From: Cristatella mucedo
Taxonomy: Eukaryota > Bryozoa > Phylactolaemata > Cristatellidae
NCBI GenBank assembly: GCA_009760855.2
Contig: WPIO01000048.1
Span: 2,880,001 to 2,944,000, forward strand
Direction of reading: 5' to 3'
DNA length: 64,000 bases
Made by a program: the position numbers and the translations under genes. Positions 13,401 through 25,400 of the stretch are shown here, piece after piece. The stretch's first letter is position 1. Each line of letters starts with the position of its first letter. The notes under the pieces are model-generated. The model saw only the letters and a list, made by a program, of their open reading frames with translations. It did not search any database and was not told where the DNA came from.

Positions 13401-16400
13401 GAAAAGGGGACCTATTGGTTGCTCTCTGGTGCTGAGCCTGTAGGGCACAAAGTTATGGGTGGGATGGGTTGAAGGGGGTTGAGGTGAAGGGGGTGGGGGG
13501 GAGGCTCGGCCCCCCCACTGGTGATCACGGCTGTCGTACACTGTGGCTGTGGCCTCAGCGTGTCAGCCAATGTTGGAGGATTTGAGGATCAAGCGCTGCT
13601 CCGGTAGTGATGAGTAGTCCGGCACTGATTCGTGTAACAGGCCGATCGCCCGCCGCCCTTTCGAGGATCGCCGACGCTGAGGCCGTGGATGAGGCACCTA
13701 ACTATCGTAAGCCTGACCGGGCCAAGTCTCTGACGCCCCTCAGCAGTGTCGCTGATTGGGGCAAGCTGTCGGCCCTCGGTGCTCTGCCGGAAGACGACGA
13801 CGACGCGTCAAGTACGCTGCAAAGCCGCTGGGCGCAGGTGGCACGATGCAGAGCGTCATCGTCCTGCTGTAGCTGCGGCCGCTGCCGCATCTGACCCGCG
13901 CGCTTCCTACTCGTCCTTGCAGGCTCACCAGAGCTGACCTCGGCATCGCCTTGCTTCACGCGGGCAGCAGCTGGCGCAATTGCCGAAGGTCGGGCAGGCA
14001 CGAAGCTGACGTTTTATTCCATTGGAGAAGAATCTGTAAGCAATAATAGCAATAATAATACCTGTAATATTAACAATAAGTCTGCTGTATAGCACCCTAA
14101 GAGAACCAAATCTCTGTCCAGGTGCCTTACGTCTCGATGCAAGTGAAGCAACGAACCTGAATTCATTGCAAGCGAGGTGTCTTACTTAGACAAGCATGCA
14201 AAAGTACACAAGTGTCATGCCTAGACAAACAAGTAAAAGAAAAACACACAAGAATACACTCAGGACAATGTTTAGTAGGACCCTCGGTTAGTAAAGTACG
14301 CAATCGTTAGCAGATTAGCATGCAGAGCACACAAATGAGCGGCAAAAGACAAGTTTGCTGGGGAGCAGGGAAAGATGAGCAGAGCAGATTCACATTTAGC
14401 TGAGATTGAAATGATGCAAAGTTCATGCAGATGGTGACAGACGACATAAGCAAGTTCCAGGCTTTCAGCGCATGCGAACTAAAGGCCCGATCTATGAAAA
14501 TACTTTCATTTATCGCATGGAACAGCTAGACGACTGGAAACCGTGTAGTGGGTGGCCGTGTAGTGGGTGGTTGGTATGAGAGCACAGCACGTGAGGAGGA
14601 GCAAAGACGTCGGATTGGTAGGCTCACTCATGCAAGCAAGCTTAGAGACCACTGTGGGCCAGACAGAGGATGTTGAAGTCAATGCTCGATAAGGAGCTAA
14701 TGAATACCAGACAAGAGGGATGTGATGGAGCAGCTACATGATTGATGACAGATCGGTCGAGCGATTGAGTTTTCCATTAGTTACAGGCAACTAATGACAC
14801 ATGCCAGGAGTCCTGAATAAAAAGAATTGCAATACTGTTGACACGATGTCACAAATGCGTAAACTAGTTTGGCAGTCATACTCTTACATTAAAGCAGGCT
14901 CTGATTTTTGGCAATATTCATCAGCCGAAAGTAGGCCGACTAGACAGCTCATCTGATGGCAAGTCATTTTGGAATCCCACAGCCCACGGGCAGAGTGAGA
15001 CTAGATCAATCAATCTTAATGGTGAGATCTTCCAGCTCGACAAATGAGGCTAGGCTTTCCCATAATTATTAGTTTGGTCTTATCATCATTCAGCTGTAGG
15101 ACGTTAGTGGCTATCCAAGTGTGAATGCCATCGGTACAGGCGGCAAGGGAGGTAATTGAGTCGAATGCTGAGCCAGATCAAGAAGGGTCAAATGATAGGT
15201 GGAGCTGAGTGCCATCGACCTGGAAACAAAAACCAGGTTTGTGTTTGGCGATGGCACCCACAAAAAGGAGAGTGTAGAGATAGTGAAAAGAAGGGGACCT
15301 ACAACCAAAACCCGAGGCACTCCACACCTGATGGGCTCTCCAGATGACCGACTGCCCTTTGCATCCATGCCCTGACATCTCTTACTGATACTTGCAAGTA
15401 ACACACGATACAGCAGAACTCGTAATGAATCCACAGTTCATGGCTGAACTCAGGGACGCTGTACTCTAACAGCATAGTGCGCTAGTTAGAGTGGCACATT
15501 CCGGAGGTACTATTGTTATATGCCACTGGATTGCTTCCAATAGGCGCCTTTTATTTAAGAAGGTCGGATCTCCACGGTGTCTTAAGAGAGAGAAGGCACA
15601 GCGTCGGCATAGGCCAATGGACAGGCAGAAAGTCAATTGTGTACAAGGGGGGGGTCAAATGAGTGGTGCTGGTTGGCGAGTACGTCTAGGGCGGTAAGTC
15701 CGCTGAGTCAGTAAGTGAGCGCTTGCAAGGGACTAGGCCAACATATGTAATGGATGGCCAAGCAGCGACAAGTTTGTTATCAGATGCTCCTAATCTTTCC
15801 CTCTTTGTCTACTGCCAACAATTTTGCAGTTTTATTCTAGAAGGTGGCTTCATGGGCCATTCCACGAGCCACACTTGCTATCTCCGAAGCATTAGAAACT
15901 ACTTACCACGATAGCCAGCTAACATTCTTGTTATCTCCCCGATTCTCTCAGGCTAGACTATTGTAACTCTTGTTGTTGGGTCCCTAAAATATGCCACTAA
16001 GCCTTATTTGGGCTAGATATGCCTACTAGTTTGCTCTAGATATGCCTCTTAGTTTGGGCTAAATATGCCTATTAGTTTGGGCTAAATAAGCATTGGACTA
16101 AATATGCATGCAAGTTTGGACTAAATGTGCCTTGACAAATCTAATGTCCCCCCCCCCCCCCCCCCCCCCCGTCAAGTCTCCATCACTCGCTGGCAGTGTA
16201 GCTGCATGTTGCTTGTTCTGTAGCTAGTCATTTCACCCGGTTCATTGCTGGCAGCAGCATTGCTGCTACTCTTTCTTCTTTTCCTGCCAGGACGTCACTC
16301 CTCGCGTGAGCAACAAAAGCCCAAGCGGGACCGACAGTCGGCTGCTGCTGGACAGCACGCTGTCTTCGAGTCACTTCTACATCGAGCGGAGCCGCACGGC

Positions 16401-19400
16401 CGAGCACCGCGACAGTGCTGTTGCCGGCGCCAACACGTGCCAAGTGAGTGGTGCAGATGTCGGTGCGCAGAGCGCGCCTGCTACTTCGGATGGAGCACTG
16501 GGCGGTGGTAGTAGCATCCATGCTTTGCTCGGCCCGGACGGGGAATCCAAATTCCAGAGGACCAGGACCGCAGCTGTGGCTGCACACGACGACGCTTCCG
16601 CTGCGCTGCAGGCTTTTGCCAGAAGCAGCACTGGCAACAGTGGCATTCCAGGCGCAGCCTCAGACTCTTTGCGGCTTCCGATGCTGCTCTCCGGGAGTGC
16701 CTCATCGTCGTCTGCCACGAGTTCGGAGAGGCCCGCCGGCAGAGCTTTGGCCGCAGTGGCAGGCAAAGCCAGTGCATCGTCGTCGTCGCAGACTCAGCAG
16801 CCCGGTGGCATTGCCATGGACCCTGTATCACCGCAAAAGAGCTCTGCCGGCTCTCGAGTCACTGCATCAGCCACGCGCTCAGCTGAGACGGCTCACTCGG
16901 ACGAGTCAGCAGCTCACCGAGATGCCGCCGAGTCCCCGACTGGCAGACGTGCTTCCACGCCCACGTCGTCGTCGGCCACGGCGTCAGGCGACAATGAGGC
17001 GAACGCTGCTGCTGCTGAGTCAGGTGGTGCCGCGCAACTCGGAGGTGGCGGCGGCAGCAGCAGCAGCGGGCCTCTTACCCACTACGTCAGCAGGACTGAG
17101 CCGAGAGATTACGTCGTCGCTGCAAGCAAGAAGCTCTACCAGCCGATGTCATCGCTCATCTTGGCCCGTCTACCTGGTGGAGGCGAGTTACCTTGTCCGG
17201 ATGCCGGCGATCCACCTGTGGCACGCCCGAGCCTGTCTGCCGGGGCACCTGTGCACGCTGCTGCCAGCAAGGCAGCGCACGAGCCACACATGTCGTCATC
17301 GACTGCCGGCGAGGATGTGCACGAGACAGGAAGGAAACAGTCGTCCTCAAAAACGGTACGCACCATCTCGCACCACGTGCAGAGTCTCACCGTGTGGTTT
17401 TTCTTAGGTCCACCTTAAGGCTTGCTGTCGTCTTCACCCTTGACATGACAGCAGTTGACACTCAAGCAGTGATAGCCATCGTGGGAGTGCTTAGTGGCAG
17501 TTCGGGTATTGCTACAAATTCTTTCCGATGCTACCGTGATGACAGCTGATTTGAGATTTTTCTGCTTTCACATCAAAGACAGTTCTTTTCCCACTTGCCA
17601 TTCCCCTTTGGTATCCCCACGCCGAGTTTGAGATGGGATATGCAATACGTGCAGCGCCTTTTGGATTGTATCTTTTGGGCTGGAGCAAGTCCGTGCAAAC
17701 TTGGCCGTTGCTCAAACCGGCCATTATAGTTTTCGACCTTATTGACCGACAGGAAGACAGAGTACTTGACTGCCAGATGTAATGATTATATCACTGACTC
17801 ACTCCGTGTTCAATGCTATGAGGTGCCGTTACATGTTTCTGAATTACAGACCTGCTAGCCTTCACTAATCCACCTCCTGATGTGGCAGGTGGTGATCGCG
17901 TTTTCCAGTAGACAAAGAGAAGGCTGGCAATGGGGTCTTGGTTCGACTCCTGGTGCTCGGTCTTTTTCTGCTCATGCCGTGACTGATAAGCACTGCCTGC
18001 ACATATTTTGGAGAACCGTGCTTTGTTAGTCAACAAAGAATTACAAGCAGCATGCACCGGTTAGCTTGCTTAGCTTGAATTAGATCCTGCTCTCGATCAA
18101 AGATCAATAATGCTTTCTCTAATCTCTTGCCAAAAAGGTGGGTGGGGCAGATATCGAAAGGTGCTATCAAAGATGTGACATGGTCAATGCTCATTCATGA
18201 ATTTGGTGTCATCCACTAGAGCTTCCAGCATCTCGATGATATCTTAAAAAGCTACAAGACATCCTCGCATGGCTGTGTCAGTTCAATCTGTTTGGCATCA
18301 ATATATGCTTTTGTGCATTTCAAACAATGGAGCTGCAGCAGGCGACAACTTGCTGCTAAAGATTTACGATTTATGAGTTGAGTGACTAACCTTTGTAAAA
18401 TAATACAAGCAAACTTGACGAGTGCTATTTTTGTGGTCTTTACTTTTTTTAAATGATAATCTTTTTTATTCACGACCTTACCAGAACCAACAGTAATGTG
18501 CTTGCACTCTACAGCTCAGGTCTTGGCTTTGAACCAGTCAGCAGGCAATTCGTCACTGCCCTCTGCCAACAGGATGAAAACCACTAAGGCTCGACTGCTG
18601 CTATGCAAATCTGGCTGTTAAACCTAGCAACCTTTACTGTTTTTATTATATGTAAATGGCCTCTCTTAGAAATCTCTCATGTAAACAAAGGAAGCATGCT
18701 GATCTCCCGATATAAGGTATAAGGAAATCTATTCCCATTCATTTATTTCATTTTTCATTGGCTAATAGTATATATAAGCATATATAATAATATAAGCAGA
18801 GGTTGGTCATAGCTAAGAACCGCATAAACTAAGATAATACTTACATGTACCAGCACATATTGCAGTTAAAATCAATTTAAAAATATAAGATGCTCAAGAT
18901 ACTCTAATGACATTTTTTTCGAGTATTCCTGCAAACATATTTAAAGAATAAGGATGCTCTACTGAGAGATAACCTCCATAGCGTTTGCGTATTTGCACTC
19001 AACTTTCCTGATTAGTCTCATAATATGCTTGGTCATTCTTCTGCTTATAGCTCCAGCCAAGAAGGCTGTACATGCAAAACCTATGCAGTTTGGAGCAGTT
19101 TTATATGAAAAACGGGAGCAATATTTCAGTGAATGGTCACATGACTTCGTAGTGCTATATACATTACGACTGTCCGAGCAAGTCACTCTTCAAAATTATG
19201 CATGCAAGGAGGATGCCCACAGCAAGGTTTTTCTCAATGTCTTTTTCTGGTTCCGTTATGCACTGATAGGTGTGCATAGACTCCCTGAACAACAATGAAT
19301 CATTAACTCGTGGTTCTGTACGATGTACTCTCTAGGCCCTTCTATGAAGATGACATACATCTTTACCTATATTTGGATCTCCCCCAGCCTTCCAGCACAT

Positions 19401-22400
19401 ACAATTCTCTCAACTCTCTTGCTACATGGAGTGGTGACATCTGCACATAGACTGCAGCAAACATTCTCAAATTGAGTGATGATAAAACCAACTTACTAAT
19501 TACAGGCAAACCAAGTTTCACTCAGAAATTGAAAGGTAAACACTCAAAATCAGCTGTACCAGCATATCTCCTGTAGCATCTGCACGAAATCTAGGTTTCC
19601 TGTTCCAAAGTGACCTCTAACTAGACGACCAAATCAGCTTCACAGTCAAGTGTGCCTACTTTCAGCTGTGTAACATCGCAAAATTCAGGCTTGCTTAGAC
19701 AGGGATACTACATTCAAATGGATCCGTACATTTTTGACATCCAGTCTTGATTTCTGTAACTCACTGCTTGCTGGTATACCGGCCTGCACAATAAGGGGCT
19801 TACAGTTGGTCCAAAACACCAGCTAGGTGTCTGCCGTAAGATTCGCAGTTGCCACATCACACCACTGCCGACCGGCACTGGCTCCAAATCAAGCAGCGTA
19901 TCGACTTTAAGGTTCTGCTCCACAGTCAAATCTGCCTATTTTCAGCTTCATAACATTACCAAAATTCGGGCTTGTTTAGATAAGGATACCACATACTAGT
20001 TATGGGCAAACCTAGTGTTATTCAGAAATTGGAAAGGCTGACTTTCAAAATTGGCTCTGCCAGCATATCTCCAGTTGCATCAGCTCGAAATCTAGGTGTC
20101 ATATTCCAAAGCGACCTCTCGTTAGACGACCACATCAGCTCCACAGTCAAATCTGCCTATTTTCAGCTTCATAACATTGCTAAAATTAGGGCTTGTTTAG
20201 ATAAGGATACCACGTCCAAGTTGGTCCATGCATTCGTGACATCTCGTCTCGACTTCTGCAACTCACTGCTTACTGGCCTACCAGCATGTGCGATCAGGCG
20301 ATTGCAGCTGGTGCAAAACTCTGCAGCTAGGCTTGTCTGCCGTGAGCGTCGCAGTTGCCACATTACTCCACTTCTCGCCGACCTGCACTGGTTACCAGTC
20401 AAGCAACGGATTGACTTCAAGGTTTTGTCGCTCACTTTTAGGTCTCTTCATTCTATGGCTCCAGCCTATCTTTCAGAGATACTACCCCATCAGGCAAAGC
20501 ATCGTACCACTCGCTTTTCGGAATCCAACAGTCTAGAAATACCTCGTACAAACCTTAAATCCTTTTGGAGACCGTGCATTTAGCTCGTATGCTCCCACAG
20601 CCTGGAACTCCCTCCCGACCTGCATCAGAACATCCCCTGACCTGACCACATTTAAAAGAAACTTAAAAACATACCTATTTAGGACAGCATTTAGTGGGTC
20701 CTTGTGATTCGTCCTCGATGTGCTTATGCGTGCTGACACTGTTCATGCTGCCACTAACCACATTTGCATGCTGACCCAGTGCATGTAACCCCTAACCATG
20801 TTATTCATTTTGTTTGTTTTTCAAGCATGATTTTACTTACTATTCTATTGCGTATCACTTTGCAGCAAATGTAAAGCGCCTAGAAAGAGATTAAGTTCTC
20901 TGAGGGCGCTTTATCAAGTGCAATATTATTATTATTATTATTATTATGCAAGTTGGTCCATGCATTCGTGACATCCCATCTCGACTTCTGCAACTCACTG
21001 CTTACTGGCCTACCAGCATGTGCGATCAGGCGATTGCAGCTGGTGCAAAACTCGGCAGCTAGGCTTGTCTGTCGTGAGCATCGCAGTTGCCACATTACTC
21101 CGCTTCTCGCCGACCTGCACTGGCTACCAGTCAAGCAACGGATTGACTTCAAGGTTTTGTCGCTCACTTTTAGGTCCCTTCATTCTATGTCTCCAGCCTA
21201 TCTGTCAGATATACTACCCCATCAGGCCAAGCATCGTACCACCCGCTTTTCGGAATCCAACAGTCTACAAATACCTCGTACAAACCTTAAATCCTTTGGA
21301 GACCGTGCATTTAGCTCGTATGCTCCCACAGCCTGGAACTCCCTCCCGACCTGCATCAGAACATCCCCTGACCTGACCACATTTAAAAGAAACTTAAAAA
21401 CATACCTATTTAGGACAGCATTTAGTGGGTCCCTGTGATTCGTCCTTCACGTGCTTATGCGTGCTGACACTGTGCATGCTGCCACTAACCACTTTTGTAT
21501 GCTGACCCTGTGCATGTCAACCCTAACCATATTATTCACTTTATTTGTTTTTCAAGCATGATTTTACTTACCATTCAATTGCATTTCACTTTGCAGCAAA
21601 TGTAAAGTGCCTAGAAAGAGATTAAGTTCTCTGAGGGGGCTTTATCAAGTGCATTATTATTATTATTATTATTATTGTCACGCCCATTTAGGTCCCTTAA
21701 TTTTTTTGGCTCCAGACTACATATAAACGAGAACTACTCCTCGACCAGGTTAGGCATCGCACCATTTGCTTTTCTGACTCATTTCGTTTAGCTCTACCTC
21801 GTATGAACCTCAATTCCTTTGGAAGCCGTGCGCTTAGTTCATATGCTCCCAAAGCGTGGAACTCATTCCCGACTGATGTCACGGCATCACCTGACTGGAC
21901 GACATTTAAAAAGAAGCTAAAATGCACCCATTCCTCACAGCGTTTAGTAGGTCCATGCGATTTGACTTTTGTGTGCTGACACTGCATGCTACAACTAGCC
22001 ATAGGAACATGTTGACAATGTACGTGATACCTCTAACCATATTATGCTAGTTAACATTGGGCAAGTTACCTCTAACAATTCGACCATGCTTCCTTTACAG
22101 CACACGTAAAAAGTTCTCTTAGGGTGGTATACACATGTATTATTATCATTATTATTATTATTAATTTTATTACTCCAGAACTGTATTTTGGTTCACAGAT
22201 GTCATAGTGACATTGCAATTGCCGACCTCATGAAGTGGTCTTTGCTGCTATTGGCTGAACAGATTGGCCAATATATGGGAAGTGCTTCCAGCTGTCACCA
22301 CTGAACCGCAGCTGCTTTTCTGGCTGTTGGGTCGAAGTAAATGTCTCCGGCTGCTCGAAGGCACCGCGTGCGTGCACTTCTTCTTTTACTAGCCACGTCG

Positions 22401-25400
22401 GAGGAGCAGGAGCAGATCGTCCGGGAGCGGCTGCTCACTGTCAGGACGCGAGGCTGTGAGCAAGGAGGGCCTACGGAAAGATGCTGCCGTGACGATAAGC
22501 TTTGGTCGCCACGACGGCCCGGTAATAGAGGACGTCTTCGAAAGCTATCCTAGGAACGCGTACGAGACTCCTTCCACGACCGCATGGACAAAGCCGACCG
22601 GCAGCTCCTCAGCCGAGGCAGGAGGCCGGAAGAAGGGTAAAGCGAAGGCGGCAAAAGTCGGTGGCAGGAAGAAGGCATCCTCCAAGGCGCGAGGCACTGG
22701 GGGTGCTGCTGAGGTGGGCAGCGGTGAGCAGGCAAGCGGGCCGTCGGGCAAGCAGCGGTCGTCGAAGCAGAAAAGCACGGCAGCAGTCGCTGCGGATGCT
22801 GCTGAAGCAACAGCTCAGGGCAGCAGGAGGACCCGTTCGGGGCGGCGGCGAGGACAGAAGAAGGCCGGCACCCGACCCGATGGCGACGTCAGGGGTGCCG
22901 GCTCACCTGTCAACCAGGCCCGCGAGTCGCCATCGTCGACGGCTCTCATTTCAGGTAACCGACTCATGTGTCATGGCCCAGGCGTAAGATGCTCGCTTTT
23001 TCTGTCGACAAAGGGTCGGCAGAAAAAGCGACCACCCCCTTTTTTTTACCCAGGTCGTCGGTTCGAGTCGTGCAGCAGGCTGCAATACTTTGTCGTCCGC
23101 TTCAAGCCGAGTTGTAGTCTCTTCTGCCGCTATGCAAATAAGTCTGTTTGATCAGCCCAACTGAGCTCCTTGTATTTAGCAGCTAGATACAAGGAGCTCT
23201 TCTTTATCCACCGGCTGTATGTATGTATGTATGTATGTATGTAGCCCCCAATTATGGCTCCACTACTAGAGTTGCCATATAGTGAAAGATGCTCGATCTC
23301 GGTAGTATGGTCTGCTTGTTAGCTGCAACTCATTTGCAGGTATGAAAAATTTGCCCTGTGAACGTGGAAACCTGCTGCAGGTATATCTATTGCTGCAAGC
23401 GTGGCAATTGAAAAAGGATAGATTGAGGTGGCCCTGGCCTGCATGTCTCTGGTCGACCCATACTGTAGCAGCTGATTGATCTTTCCTTGGTGAAATTAAA
23501 GCTTTCAGAAGCTCCTTGCAGACCAGCGGATTTCAACAGGCTACGGTGTCACTGGTGTACAGCCGAGATGTGAGAGTCCTGCCAGTTATTTTTCAGACTT
23601 TATAGCATGAGGGGCTTATATTTCATAATGACAATTTTCTGCCACTCTGATAGGGCTTTATGTCCAATCACTTCTTTTGTGTCTGATCTCTGTAGCAAAT
23701 CGAAGGGACTGGGCCAAAAGCAATGCGGGTCCCTGAATGATGCGGTTGCCTGTAGCTCACATCTCCTGCATCAAGATCACATGGTCCTCAAAACAAAATG
23801 GGCATCACTGCAGTAATGCAAATAAAAAATCATGAAACAGAACCGTATATAATCTGAAAAGAGAGAAGACACCACATGGACCTGCCAATAATTAAGTCAT
23901 CCAATAAGTAAAGCTAAAAATGCTGGGCGCTGTCTACAAAGCTGGAAGATCCGGTTAGTTGTTGTTTATTTTAGTCTGCTATTAATGGCTTCACTATTAG
24001 AGTTGCCTTGCAGTCTCAACTTTAAAGTCGAAAGATGATTGATCTCGGTTGAATGGTCTGTCAGTGAACTGCAGAGCATATGCAGGTACGACGAATTTGA
24101 AAATACTTAACCAGCAAAGGCTTTGATATAGGGCTGCTTGACTATTTGTCATCGATTCTTCTGCCTGTTGTTATTTGGGCTAGTGCTCTAGCGATTGTGC
24201 TATCGAGATCATCACTCCACTGCACTCAACATAGGGCTCACAGAATTGGCTTTGCATTTCCATGTATGTGTTCGGGAAGAACCTCGATTACTAACTGCCT
24301 CGTGCAAATCTCGGTGCCTTTAGTTCCTATGCTCCCAAAGCCTGGAGCTCACTCCTGACTTGCGGTACATCTCCCGACTTGTCCACATTTAAAAAGAAAT
24401 TAAAAATGCATCTATTTATCAGAGCATTTAGTAAGTCCCTGTGACTCGTCCTTTATGTACTTATGCATGCTGACACTGTGCATGCTGCCACTAACTATAC
24501 TTGCACGCTGACCCTGTGAACGTCATCCCTAACCATGTTATTCTTAATAATAATAATAATAATAATAATTCACTTGATAAAGCACCCTCAGAGAACTCAA
24601 TCTCTCTCTAAGCGCTTTACATTTGTTGTAAAGTGAAATGCAATTGGATGGTAAGTAAAATCATGCTTGAAAAACAAACGAAATGAATAATATGGTTAGG
24701 GGTGACATGCACAGGGTCAGCATGCAAATGTGGTTAGTGGCAGCATGCACAGTGTCAGCACGCATAAGCACATCAAGGATGAATCACAGGGACCCACTAA
24801 ATGCTGTCCTAAATAGGTGTGTTTTTAGGTTCCTTTTAAATGTGGTCAGGTCAGGGGATGTTCTGACGCAGGTCGGGAGGGAGTTCCAGGCTTTGGGAGC
24901 ATATGAACTAAATGCACGGTCTCCAAAGGATTTAAGGTTTGTACGAGGTATTTCTAGACTGTTGGATTCCGAAAAGCAGGTGGTACGATGCTTGGCCTGA
25001 TGGGGTAGTATATCTGAGAGATAGTCTGGAGCCATAGAATGAAGGGACCTAAAAGTGAGCGACAAAACCTTGAAGTCAATCCGTTGCTTGACTGGTAGCC
25101 AGTGCAGGTCGGCGAGAAGCGGAGTAATGTGGCAACTGCGATGCTCACGGCAGACAAGTCTAGCTGCCGAATTTTGTACCAGCTGCAATCGCCTGATCGC
25201 ACATGCTGGTAGGCCAGTAAGCAGTGAGTTGCAGAAGTCGAGACGGGATGTCCCGAATGCATGGACCAACTTGGACGTGGTATCTTTATCTAAACAAGCC
25301 CGAATTTTAGCAATGTTATGAAGCTGAAAATAGGCGGATTTGACTGTGGAGCTGATATGGTCGTCTAACGAGAGGTCGCTTTGGAATACGACACCTACAT

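Larger units (their letters stand above)
17356..22392 (+). other. Intron 11, about 5 kb, rich in LINE-A
   Basis: SINE-B at 18500-18625. LINE-A copies at 19320-19920 (old), 19921-20945, 20946-21676 and 21677-22165. I see nothing in 17356-18490 or 18630-19310 beyond AT-rich DNA and a doubtful SINE-B-like piece near 17930-17980. Confidence 0.6.

Noticed and set aside
16448-17407. 319-codon Arg/Pro-rich ORF on the plus strand
   Set aside because: Frame shadow of exon 11. It lacks a splice context, and the 370-codon frame joins in phase with neighbouring exons.
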